Assembly (NCBI GenBank): GCA_028691575.1
Contig: JAQUYY010000048.1
Span: 1 to 10,233 of the forward strand
Direction of reading: 5' to 3'
Origin: Candidatus Gastranaerophilales bacterium
Lineage (GTDB): Bacteria > Cyanobacteriota > Vampirovibrionia > Gastranaerophilales > JAQUYY01
Length of the DNA stretch: 10,233 nt
Shown one piece after another: positions 1 through 5,993 of this stretch. The notes under the pieces are model-generated. The model made no database searches. It saw nothing but the letters and a program-made list of their open reading frames with translations, and had not been told where the DNA came from. A program made the translations under genes and the position numbers. Each line of letters begins with the position of its first letter. The stretch's first letter is position 1.

Positions 1-391
1 GAACTTCGTCAATTATATAAATTTTATATTTGCCTGAAACAGGTACAAATTGTACTTTTTCAAGCAAATTCCTTGCATCATCGACTGAACGATTACTGGC
101 AGCATCGATTTCAATTACATCAAGGCAATTTCCGTTTGTAATATCTGTACAGCTTGCGCATTCTCCGCAAGGTTCGGGGGTAGGTCCGTTTTTGCAGCTT
201 AATGCTTTTGCTAAAATCCTTGCTCCTGAAGTTTTACCTGTCCCTCTAGGCCCGCAAAATAAGTAGGCATGTGCTACTTTGTTTAAATTAATAGCATTAG
301 AAAGTGCTTTTACAACAATTTCCTGCCCCACAAAGTCCGAAAACTTTTGAGGTCTGTATTTTCTATATAAAGGAACATATGAATTCGACAT
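1..391 (-). CDS. dnaX: DNA polymerase III subunit gamma/tau, N-terminal part (runs off left edge)
   Basis: Clamp-loader ATPase of the replicative polymerase; it loads the sliding clamp onto primed DNA in the cytoplasm. Only the first ~130 codons are inside the window. The start is opening residues MSNSYVPLYRKYRPQ, the usual DnaX opening. Visible parts are Walker A GPRGTGKTS at residues 47-55, the four-cysteine zinc site (Cys66, 75, 78, 81), the DAASNRSVDDAR stretch near 96-107, and Walker B ending IIDEV at 126-130. The ATG at 391-389 has AAAAGG at 405-400, 8 nt upstream. It is transcribed divergently from ldcA across an 88-bp gap. The sequence is intact up to the edge; the C-terminal region, and any tau frameshift site, lies outside. 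Identification is firm. Confidence 0.96.
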   Translation of the reverse strand, partial: MSNSYVPLYRKYRPQKFSDFVGQEIVVKALSNAINLNKVAHAYLFCGPRGTGKTSGARILAKALSCKNGPTPEPCGECASCTDITNGNCLDVIEIDAASNRSVDDARNLLEKVQFVPVSGKYKIYIIDEV

Positions 392-432
392 TAACTAAAC
401 CTTTTACTTCTGCAAAAATATCCAAACTGTTA

Positions 433-438
433 TATAAT
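433..438 (+). promoter_or_regulatory. candidate -10 box for ldcA
   Basis: A perfect TATAAT lies 42 bp before the ldcA start, giving an expected leader of about 35 nt. No convincing -35 hexamer sits 16-18 bp upstream, so this rests on the -10 match in AT-rich DNA. The same AT-rich patch could also serve dnaX on the other strand. Confidence 0.35.
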
Positions 439-479
439 AACTTTACCATGATTATACAGATTTTTATCGGTTCATTAAG

Positions 480-1394
480 ATGAGTAAAAAACCACTTTCG
501 CTAAAAAAAGGCGATACAATAGGGGTGGTTTCCCCTGCAGGTGCTGTTAAGGAGAATTATCAAATTCAGCTTAAAAATGCTGTCAATTTTTTTGAAAGAA
601 AAGGATACAAGATAAAAATTGCCCCGCATGCCTTTGATAAAAGCAATTATTTGGCGGGAAAAGATGAAAATCGTTTAAATGACTTAATGAACTTTTTTGT
701 GGATGAGAAAATCAAAGCTATAATGTGCACCAGGGGTGGATATGGTACTTATCGGCTCTTGAATAAAATTGATTATGAAATTATTAAAAACAATCCTAAA
801 ATTTTTATTGGATACAGTGATATAACGGCTTTACATTGTGCTTTTTATAAATATGCAAACCTCCAAACCTTTCATGGTCCTTTGTTTTTGTCTGATTTTG
901 GAAATGAAGAAAATGATGAATATACGGTAAATAATTTTTTTGAAATTTTGGAAGGAAAGATAGAATACCCATATAATTACGAAAATCCTGTTGAATATAC
1001 CTGCATTAATGAAGGTACAGTTACAGGAGAATTATTTGGCGGAAATTTAACTGTATTAACGGGGCTTTTGGGAACGCCTTATTTTCCTAATTTAAAAAAC
1101 AAAATACTTTTATTGGAAGATGTTGCAGAGCCTTGCTATAAAATCGATAGAATGCTTACTCAGTTGAGTTTGGCAGGTATTTTAAAGGATATTAAGGGAA
1201 TTTTATTTTCTCAATTTACGAGAATGGAAGATAAAGAAATTTTGTTTCCTACTTTAAAAAATATGGCTGAAAATCTTAAAATCCCGGTTGGGTATGGGTT
1301 TTGTGCAAGTCATGACAAAACAAAAGCAACTTTACCCTTAAATGCAAAATATTACTTCAATTCTTCTGATTTTGAGCTAAAATTGCTCAAATAA
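480..1394 (+). CDS. ldcA: muropeptide LD-carboxypeptidase, peptidase family S66
   Basis: Serine carboxypeptidase that, in characterised family members, removes the terminal D-Ala from cytoplasmic murein tetrapeptides during peptidoglycan recycling. The 304-residue length is normal for the family. The N-terminal domain opens with LKKGDTIGVVSPAG and contains TRGGYGTYRLL at 84-94. The nucleophile elbow is GYSDIT, with Ser113 as the likely nucleophile. The other predicted triad residues are Glu213 in LLLEDVAEP and His278 in the ASHDKTKATLPLN segment near the C-terminus. No signal peptide or membrane segment is seen, which fits a cytoplasmic enzyme. The start is the first in-frame ATG; its ribosome site is weak (TTAAG just before). 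It stands alone, divergent from dnaX. Some S66 relatives cleave microcin-type peptide conjugates (MccF-like), so the substrate is inferred. Confidence 0.92.
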   Translation: MSKKPLSLKKGDTIGVVSPAGAVKENYQIQLKNAVNFFERKGYKIKIAPHAFDKSNYLAGKDENRLNDLMNFFVDEKIKAIMCTRGGYGTYRLLNKIDYEIIKNNPKIFIGYSDITALHCAFYKYANLQTFHGPLFLSDFGNEENDEYTVNNFFEILEGKIEYPYNYENPVEYTCINEGTVTGELFGGNLTVLTGLLGTPYFPNLKNKILLLEDVAEPCYKIDRMLTQLSLAGILKDIKGILFSQFTRMEDKEILFPTLKNMAENLKIPVGYGFCASHDKTKATLPLNAKYYFNSSDFELKLLK

Positions 1395-1420
1395 TTAATT
1401 ATTAAGAAAATATTAAAAAG

Positions 1421-1449
1421 TTGCTTTTTAATTTAAAAAGATATATAAT
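1421..1449 (+). promoter_or_regulatory. candidate sigma70-type promoter
   Basis: TTGCTT at 1421-1426 and a perfect TATAAT at 1444-1449 are separated by exactly 17 bp. Transcription would start near 1456. It lies just after the ldcA stop codon and points at a terminator only ~40 bp on, so it is not an obvious promoter for a protein gene. Confidence 0.45.
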
Positions 1450-1455
1450 AAATTT

Positions 1456-1517
1456 ACCAAAAAGAAATTTTTGGTTTGTATTTTTTTTAACAGCTGCCGT
1501 AAAAGGCAGTTTTTTTT
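1456..1517 (+). ncRNA. candidate ~60-nt small RNA
   Basis: Between the 17-bp-spaced promoter and the terminator lies a segment with no ORF. It begins, at the predicted start site, with a perfect 8-bp hairpin: ACCAAAAA (1456-1463), a GAAA tetraloop, and TTTTTGGT (1468-1475). A T-rich linker follows (1476-1489), then the terminator hairpin. Promoter, 5' hairpin, linker and terminator together look like a compact small-RNA gene. Alternatively, the terminator simply ends ldcA transcripts and the promoter match is chance in AT-rich DNA. No known RNA family was recognised. Confidence 0.33.
1494..1517 (+). terminator. Rho-independent terminator
   Basis: CTGCC (1494-1498), loop GTAAAA, GGCAG (1505-1509), followed by eight T residues (1510-1517). 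It is ~100 nt past the ldcA stop codon and can end the ldcA transcript, the candidate small RNA, or both. Confidence 0.75.
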
Positions 1518-1589
1518 ATTTATAAAATTCAAAACAGCATTATAATTTTAATACAAATATCATTATAACTCTTGTTGTAAAAGAATATC

Positions 1590-1687
1590 AAGATTTTAAA
1601 CCATGCAACCCATGTGTTCATCATGTTTTCGGGGATTTAATTTGTGAAAACTCATGAGCCACATGGGATACGGCAATTTGAAATCTT
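1590..1687 (+). other. long imperfect inverted repeat, candidate structured RNA or cis element
   Basis: An 11-bp outer stem pairs 1590-1600 with 1677-1687 (AAGATTTTAAA with TTTGAAATCTT, one G-T wobble). Inside it, CCCATGTG (1609-1616) pairs perfectly with CACATGGG (1660-1667). Then TCATG (1621-1625) pairs with CATGA (1653-1657), and TTTTC (1626-1630) with GAAAA (1646-1650), leaving a 15-nt loop at 1631-1645. The stems nest in one continuous arm with small internal loops. A perfect TATAAT at 1541-1546 could drive transcription through it, though without a good -35. It matched no riboswitch consensus I could recall. It could be a riboswitch-like leader, a palindromic repeat element or a protein-binding DNA site. 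Confidence 0.5.
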
Positions 1688-1693
1688 TTAACC

Positions 1694-1699
1694 TATAAT
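1694..1699 (+). promoter_or_regulatory. candidate -10 box for the pseudopilin gene
   Basis: A perfect TATAAT sits 125 bp before the pseudopilin start, immediately after the inverted repeat. No proper -35 is present at 16-18 bp; TTGAAA at 1678-1683 is only 10 bp away. If used, the leader of ~119 nt would contain the hairpin at 1718-1766 but not the larger one. Confidence 0.3.
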
Positions 1700-1717
1700 C
1701 CTTTCTACGCATGAAAT

Positions 1718-1766
1718 ATAGCTTTACAAATCATGAAAATCATGGTATATCATGATTTATAGCTAT
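1718..1766 (+). other. hairpin with alternative pairings in the pseudopilin leader
   Basis: ATAGCT (1718-1723) pairs with AGCTAT (1761-1766), and AAATCATG (1728-1735) pairs with CATGATTT (1751-1758). A second copy of AAATCATG (1737-1744) can pair with the same CATGATTT instead, giving a 6-nt loop. The two AAATCATG copies are a 9-bp-spaced direct repeat, so two competing folds are possible just ahead of the gene. Confidence 0.4.
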
Positions 1767-1824
1767 TTTAATTATGAAAATGCAAATATATTTATATTTT
1801 TAGGCAGAGAAAGGAAGCATTGTC

Positions 1825-2451
1825 ATGAAAAAGAAGTCGGGATTCACGTTGGCAGAAACATTAATAGTAATTGCCATAATAGGAATAATAGCTTCAATTG
1901 TAACACCAATGCTATTTGGCACGACAAGCGATGCAGCGTTAAAAGTAGCATGGAAAAAAGCTTATGCTGATTTGTCTCAGGCGACACAATTAATGTTTTT
2001 GGATAATGATGGAGGGCTTCCTGCCAATTGTACCGATTGGGATGCAAATTGCTTTCCTTCGATTTATAAAATATATTTTAATTCAATTAAAGAATGTCCG
2101 GGAGAACAAACAAGAAATAATTGCTGGACCGCCACAAGAGGTTATAGGTTAGACAATGGATTGGAAGTAGCAAGATCAACTCCATTTGAAGATATGTTTT
2201 CACGTTATTGTCCCGGTGCAATTCTTAATAATGGAATGTTCATAATAATGGAAACCTGGCATCCGGACATGGCCAATGCAAAGGCTAGAATGTTTATTGA
2301 TATAAATGGGAAAAAAGGGCCTAATACCTACGGAAAAGACTTATATGTAGTGATATTAACTTCAAGAGGATTGCTTCCTTTTTATTCCATTTATCCTAGC
2401 CATCATGCTGGTAGCGGAATAGAAAAAACAGCGGAATATTTATATAGATAA
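1825..2451 (+). CDS. type IV pilin/type II secretion pseudopilin-like protein
   Basis: Exported protein with a class III (prepilin) signal. The leader MKKKSG is followed by FTLAETLIVIAIIGIIASIV, so prepilin peptidase should cut between Gly6 and Phe7. Glu5 of the mature chain (Glu11) is present. One hydrophobic helix spans about 7-30, and the rest is a soluble head. The head has five cysteines (69, 76, 91, 100, 129) and a late segment at about 155-178 with FIDINGKKGPNTYGKD; similar GPN..G segments occur in many pseudopilin-like proteins, and by analogy with GspG it may be a metal-binding loop. The start is set by AAGGA at 1811-1815, 9 nt upstream. No other pilus or secretion gene is adjacent, so it is an orphan. 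Whether it belongs to a pilus or a pseudopilus cannot be told. It is convergent with the unknown gene downstream, 38 bp apart. Confidence 0.85.
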   Translation: MKKKSGFTLAETLIVIAIIGIIASIVTPMLFGTTSDAALKVAWKKAYADLSQATQLMFLDNDGGLPANCTDWDANCFPSIYKIYFNSIKECPGEQTRNNCWTATRGYRLDNGLEVARSTPFEDMFSRYCPGAILNNGMFIIMETWHPDMANAKARMFIDINGKKGPNTYGKDLYVVILTSRGLLPFYSIYPSHHAGSGIEKTAEYLYR

Positions 2452-2489
2452 AGTGCATTTATTAATCTATCTTTTAAAATTTTGATTAT

Positions 2490-3848
2490 TTAAGCTGTTT
2501 TTGAGAATTGATTTTTATATTCTGCTACACCCGGTGATCCATGAGATCCCGTAAGAGCTTTTCTTAGTGAATATTGTGCTTTTGGAATTATATAAGATAA
2601 GGCTATACAACAAGACGCAATATTTATAGCAACGGCTGCTTTTTTGTTGTTTAAAATATTTTTAACAAAATTATCAGAGGTTATTTCTTTTGTTCCTGCT
2701 TCAGCACCGGCTTCAATAAATTTGCCTAATTCTTTGTTTAATTCTACAATTTTATCTGTATTGATTTTTTTAAGAGGATTTCTAATTCCTTCAACAACAT
2801 CTATTAAACCTGATTTTTGAGCAGCTTTTAAGGTAAAGTTTTTAAATTCGCCATTTCCGGCTTTTAATTCATCATCAATAAAGTTAATTATTTCAGCTTC
2901 GCCTTTTTTAGTAAAATTTAAAACTTCGTCTTGAATTTTTCCGGGTTTAATTGCATCTTGTAATTTTTTTGATAATTTTTCATCTGCAAGAACTTCAAAA
3001 GGAAGCGCAATAGGTTTTCCGAATTTAGCAAAGGCTTTTTCTAATCCTTTTGCAATATGCTTTCCACCTTGATATAAGAAATAAACAACACCAAGTTCTT
3101 TTGCACCTACTTCAATGGCTTCCGCATGTTTTTCCGGGAAAGCAGCTCCTGTTATTGGTCTTGAGCTAGAAACTCTTCCGGCACTGATTCCTAAGTCTAA
3201 AACTTGAGTATTATTTAAAGGATTGGCAAGCCATGTTAAGAAACTTCCACCGGTAAAAGATGGCTTAGAAACAATATTCGTGAATGCTGTAAACGTAGGT
3301 TTGTGAATGATATTTGAGTTATATTCTTTTCTTTCTTCAGTATCTACAATATTTTTCTTTGTATACATATGATTAGCAACCGGAAAAGCAAATAAGGCAA
3401 CTAAAGCAATGCCTGTTGTTGATACTGCTCTTATTTTGCTTAATTTTTTGTATAAATCTTGTTTTTCGGCGATTTTAGCTGCTTCTTTTACGATTTCTTT
3501 TCCTGAATCTGCGAATTTTTTGACATTATTTTCGATACTTTGAATGCCTTGTTTTTCAAAAAGGTCGTAATCTGCATTTGCATTTAAACCGGCTTTTTTA
3601 AAGACAGTTGAATTAAATGCTTTTTTCAAAAGAGGAATTCCGCCAAGCCAAAGGGCTGATGTTCCGAATTCTTCAATACATTTTTCTTTTGCTGCGTAGT
3701 TTCCAAGTTCTTCTGAAACTTTGCTGCTTTCTTTCTTTTCCATTACCGTTCTGCCAACGTTTTCAACCATATCTTTTGTGGCTAGTCCGGCTAATGATGA
3801 ATCACTTGCTAATGATGAAAATATTTTTGTTGTTATACCAATGGTCAT
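2490..3848 (-). CDS. hypothetical protein, 452 aa, two predicted membrane segments
   Basis: I do not recognise this protein. It is Lys-, Ala- and Glu-rich. Residues about 21-140 are mostly charged, helix-prone sequence, including KKFADSGKEIVKEAAKIAEK near 110-129. A hydrophobic segment at about 142-158 (STTGIALVALFAFPVAN) and another at about 404-421 (AAVAINIASCCIALSYII) are candidate membrane helices; a further moderately hydrophobic patch is near 250-260. There is no N-terminal signal peptide. The middle (185-240) is less charged, rich in Ser, Thr, Pro and Gly. The tail contains GSHGSPGVAEY. The ATG at 3848-3846 is forced by an in-frame TAA two codons upstream; the nearest ribosome site, GGAGG at 3867-3863, is 14 nt away, which is long. 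A possible 30-codon ORF lies 32 bp upstream on the same strand. Base and codon use look like the neighbours. Confidence 0.8.
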   Translation of the reverse strand: MTIGITTKIFSSLASDSSLAGLATKDMVENVGRTVMEKKESSKVSEELGNYAAKEKCIEEFGTSALWLGGIPLLKKAFNSTVFKKAGLNANADYDLFEKQGIQSIENNVKKFADSGKEIVKEAAKIAEKQDLYKKLSKIRAVSTTGIALVALFAFPVANHMYTKKNIVDTEERKEYNSNIIHKPTFTAFTNIVSKPSFTGGSFLTWLANPLNNTQVLDLGISAGRVSSSRPITGAAFPEKHAEAIEVGAKELGVVYFLYQGGKHIAKGLEKAFAKFGKPIALPFEVLADEKLSKKLQDAIKPGKIQDEVLNFTKKGEAEIINFIDDELKAGNGEFKNFTLKAAQKSGLIDVVEGIRNPLKKINTDKIVELNKELGKFIEAGAEAGTKEITSDNFVKNILNNKKAAVAINIASCCIALSYIIPKAQYSLRKALTGSHGSPGVAEYKNQFSKTA

Positions 3849-3880
3849 TTTTTAGTTTGATGCCTCCGAAAAAATCAATA

Positions 3881-3973
3881 CTATAAACCCCAAGCGAGGT
3901 TCATTAACTTCTTAAACGTTGTTGTTGCTTTAGTTGAAGCAACATTTTTTCGTCGGTTTCTTCTTATATTCAT
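3881..3973 (-). CDS. possible small basic peptide, 30 aa
   Basis: A short ORF starting MNIRRNRRKN and ending KLMNLAWGL, with eight Arg/Lys residues and a Thr-rich middle. The case for it is a well-placed GGAGA at 3985-3981, 7 nt before the ATG, and its position 32 bp upstream of the 452-aa gene on the same strand. An in-frame ATG at 4015-4013 would give 44 residues, but it falls almost on the predicted transcript start. Against it, the coding stretch overlaps a strong plus-strand terminator-like hairpin at 3923-3950. It could be a leader peptide, a real small protein or chance. No family recognised. Confidence 0.38.
   Translation of the reverse strand: MNIRRNRRKNVASTKATTTFKKLMNLAWGL
3923..3950 (+). 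terminator. Rho-independent terminator-like hairpin, plus strand
   Basis: TGTTGCTT (3923-3930) pairs perfectly over 8 bp with AAGCAACA (3937-3944), loop TAGTTG, followed by six T residues (3945-3950). It has terminator form only on the plus strand, where no gene is annotated upstream for over 1 kb. It overlaps the small minus-strand ORF, so it may end an antisense transcript or read-through from the pseudopilin side. Confidence 0.5.
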
Positions 3974-4032
3974 GTAATTATCTCCAATTAAATTGTTTTT
4001 AGTTTTGTTTGTCATGTGTTTAAAACCTTCTG

Positions 4033-4038
4033 ATTATA
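4033..4038 (-). promoter_or_regulatory. candidate -10 box for the small ORF/452-aa operon
   Basis: TATAAT reading on the minus strand, 59 bp before the small ORF start and about 185 bp before the 452-aa start. No good -35 hexamer at 16-18 bp; TTTACA at 4068-4063 is 24 bp away, too far. Supported by position and -10 match only. Confidence 0.35.
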
Positions 4039-4076
4039 AAAATTGTTAGCTGAAATATTTTTTGTAAATAAACTTA

Positions 4077-4105
4077 AAGCCCCCTATATTAAGGAGGCTT
4101 TTTTT
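4077..4105 (+). terminator. terminator hairpin with T-run, plus strand
   Basis: AAGCCCCCT (4077-4085) pairs with AGGAGGCTT (4092-4100) with one C-A mismatch and a 6-nt loop, running into T residues through 4105. The T-run is strong on the plus strand and weak on the minus strand. In the minus direction it would follow ispE by ~190 nt and could act as a poor terminator there. Confidence 0.55.
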
Positions 4106-4245
4106 ATTAAATGCGATATACTCAGCAAATAAAGCCTCTTTTCTTGAGTCTTTATTAACTTCGTCTATTATTGTTTACAAATGATTTCATTTAAATATTT
4201 TATTCCTAAAGATTTCTATTTTAAAAGAATAACATGTAATTTAAA

Positions 4246-4271
4246 TAAATCAAGTGTTTTTTCCTGATTTA
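4246..4271 (-). terminator. possible weak terminator after ispE
   Basis: On the minus strand TAAATCAGG (4271-4263) pairs with CTTGATTTA (4254-4246) over 9 bp including one wobble, with an 8-nt loop, 22 nt past the ispE stop codon. The downstream sequence is AT-rich but lacks a clean T-run, so termination is uncertain. Apart from this hairpin and the elements listed at 3881-4105, I see nothing in the 3849-4293 gap. Confidence 0.3.
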
Positions 4272-4293
4272 ATAAGATATTTTTATAAGAATA

Positions 4294-5157
4294 TTATTGG
4301 CTAACTCCATAATCAATGGTTTGGGCGTTATAAATCCAAATTTTGTCAAATTTTTCTAAATTTATATTATTTTCATATATACCAAAAACCGTTGAGCCGC
4401 TGCCTGACATTAAAGTATTTATACACCCTGCTTGTTTTAATAATATTTTTAGCTCTTGTATTTTCGAATAATTAGGTAAAATACTACTTTCAAGATTATT
4501 GCTTAAACATTTTGCAATATTTGAAGGGTTATTGTTGTTTATTGCTTCAATCATTTTTTTAGAATTGTTATTTTGAGGTTTTGTTTCAAGCTCTGAATGT
4601 CTCTGATAGGCCTCTTTTGCACTAATATGTATGTTCGGATTGACAAGGATAATTTTAAAATTTGGTGTTGATAATTTTTGTAAAATCTCACCTTTAGAGG
4701 TTGCCGATTGAGTTCCTCCATAGAGGCAGAAATTAACATCTGAGCCTAATTTTGAAGCTAAATTGTCGATTTTTTCTTTTGATAAAATGTTATCAAAAAT
4801 TTTATTTAATCCCCACAAAACTCCTGCTGCATTTGAGCTTCCACCTGCTAATCCTGCTGCAATCGGAATATTTTTTTCAATATTAATTAAAATTTCTTTA
4901 TTTTGAATTTTAGCTTCATCCAAAAATAATTGGCATGCCTTATAAGCCAGATTGGTTTTGTCATAAGGAATTTGGGCACTGTTTCCGGATAGAATTATTT
5001 GATTTTCAGTCGAATTATTAACTTCAATTGTTAAATAGTCAAATAAGCTGATAGCTTGCATTATACTTGAGATTTCGTGAAACCCGTCAGCTCTTTTACC
5101 TTTAATATCAAGGGTTAAATTAATTTTTGCAGGTGTTTTCACCTTAATTTTTTGCAT
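4294..5157 (-). CDS. ispE: 4-diphosphocytidyl-2-C-methyl-D-erythritol kinase
   Basis: GHMP-family kinase of the MEP isoprenoid pathway; it phosphorylates CDP-methylerythritol at the 2-hydroxyl using ATP, in the cytoplasm. The 287-residue length is typical. The N-terminus reads KTPAKINLTLDIKGKRADGFHE; Lys11 is the conserved catalytic lysine. The ATP-binding glycine-rich loop PIAAGLAGGSSNAA spans 98-111. LGSDVNFCLYGG at 137-148 carries the catalytic Asp140. The third GHMP motif, LMSGSGSTVFG, is at 249-259. The start lies inside the end of rsmA, with a 14-bp overlap and GAGG 9 nt before the ATG, so translation is probably coupled. The rsmA-ispE pairing also occurs in other bacteria. Presence of the MEP pathway fits a cyanobacteria-related lineage but is not diagnostic. 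Confidence 0.95.
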   Translation of the reverse strand: MQKIKVKTPAKINLTLDIKGKRADGFHEISSIMQAISLFDYLTIEVNNSTENQIILSGNSAQIPYDKTNLAYKACQLFLDEAKIQNKEILINIEKNIPIAAGLAGGSSNAAGVLWGLNKIFDNILSKEKIDNLASKLGSDVNFCLYGGTQSATSKGEILQKLSTPNFKIILVNPNIHISAKEAYQRHSELETKPQNNNSKKMIEAINNNNPSNIAKCLSNNLESSILPNYSKIQELKILLKQAGCINTLMSGSGSTVFGIYENNINLEKFDKIWIYNAQTIDYGVSQ

Positions 5158-5986
5158 TTTTAAGAGCCTCAGCTAGTTTGCTAAATTCTTCCAACCCTAA
5201 TTTTTCCCCTCTTGTTGTCGGGGCTATATTTGCTTGAAGCAATGCTTTTTCAATATTTTCAGCAGCAAAACCGCCGTTTTTTAGAGCATTTTTAATATTT
5301 TTTCTTCTTGTGCCAAAGCATGCCTTAATTACCTTGTGTAAAAACTCAAGATTATCAGACTCAATTGCAGGATTTTGTTGTATTTCAAACTTTACAAGAG
5401 CAGAATCGACTTTGGGCGATGGATAAAAAGCTCTTGCCGGTACTTTTTGAATTATATTTGTTTCAGCCCAAAAATTTGAAAGAATTGAAAGAAGCCCATA
5501 TTCTTTTGATTGACTGTTTTGATTGGCTACAATCCTTTGGGCTACTTCATATTGAACCATTAAAATAATTTCTTTTATTGAATTTCTGTTTTTGTTTTCT
5601 TTTTCATAAATTTCGCCCAATAAATGAGCAATAATCGGACTTGTGATGTAATATGGAATATTTGCTACTACTTTTAGCGGAACATCACAAAGCGTTGATA
5701 TATCTACCTTTAAGATGTCTTCGTTAATTATTTCGATATTACCAAACGGTAATTTTGAAATTTCAAAAACAGCATCCTTATCAAGCTCAATAGCAATAAC
5801 TTTTTTGGCTCGTTTTGCAAGTTCTTCTGTTATGAAACCGGCTCCAGGACCTATTTCAAGGATAATATCATTTTTTGAAATATCAGCTTCTTCAATTATT
5901 TTTGAAATCACATTAGCATCAATCAAAAAATTTTGACCCAATCGTTTTTTTGTTTTAAATTCTCTTGCCCGTTGTAAATAATTCAA
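5144..5986 (-). CDS. rsmA: 16S rRNA (adenine1518-N6/adenine1519-N6)-dimethyltransferase
   Basis: KsgA/RsmA, which uses SAM to dimethylate two adjacent adenines in the 3'-terminal hairpin of 16S rRNA late in small-subunit assembly. The 280-residue length is normal. RLGQNFLIDANV at 15-26 is the family opening. SAM-binding motif I is EIGPGAGFITEEL at 44-56, with the acidic Glu67 in AIELDKD and Asp90 in NEDIL. The catalytic NIPYY is at 109-113. FYPSPKVDSALVKF is at 187-200, and the C-terminal helical domain contains KACFGTRRKNIKNAL. The start codon is TTG at 5986-5984; no in-frame ATG lies upstream near the ribosome site, and GGAG sits 7 nt before it. It is first in a two-gene operon with ispE and diverges from the glutamate-cysteine ligase gene. 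Confidence 0.95.
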   Translation of the reverse strand: MNYLQRAREFKTKKRLGQNFLIDANVISKIIEEADISKNDIILEIGPGAGFITEELAKRAKKVIAIELDKDAVFEISKLPFGNIEIINEDILKVDISTLCDVPLKVVANIPYYITSPIIAHLLGEIYEKENKNRNSIKEIILMVQYEVAQRIVANQNSQSKEYGLLSILSNFWAETNIIQKVPARAFYPSPKVDSALVKFEIQQNPAIESDNLEFLHKVIKACFGTRRKNIKNALKNGGFAAENIEKALLQANIAPTTRGEKLGLEEFSKLAEALKNAKN

Positions 5987-5993
5987 AATGTTA

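Noticed and set aside
30..266. Plus-strand open frame of 78 codons
   Set aside because: Lies entirely opposite the clearly recognisable dnaX coding sequence; composition is a shadow of it.
1597..1676. Resemblance to a c-di-GMP-I (GEMM) riboswitch, because pilin genes often carry one and the core has GCAACCC...GGGA
   Set aside because: The second GEMM helix and the conserved GCAAAGCC and GGUAGGUAGCGGGG-type segments are absent, so only a short local similarity remains.
1601..1755. Three overlapping ~14-codon ORFs in the structured region
   Set aside because: None has a ribosome site and the sequence is better explained by base pairing.
1752..1970. Plus-strand open frame of 72 codons overlapping the pseudopilin start
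   Set aside because: Out of frame with the strong prepilin signal, with low-complexity His/Asn-rich translation and no ribosome site.
2452..2489. Bidirectional terminator between the convergent pseudopilin and 452-aa genes
   Set aside because: The AT-rich near-palindrome around 2469-2486 has only a 3-bp true outer stem, so no stable hairpin is supported.
3617..3886. Plus-strand open frame of 89 codons
   Set aside because: Antisense to the 5' end of the 452-aa gene, with Leu/Phe-rich translation typical of the complement of Lys/Glu-rich coding sequence.
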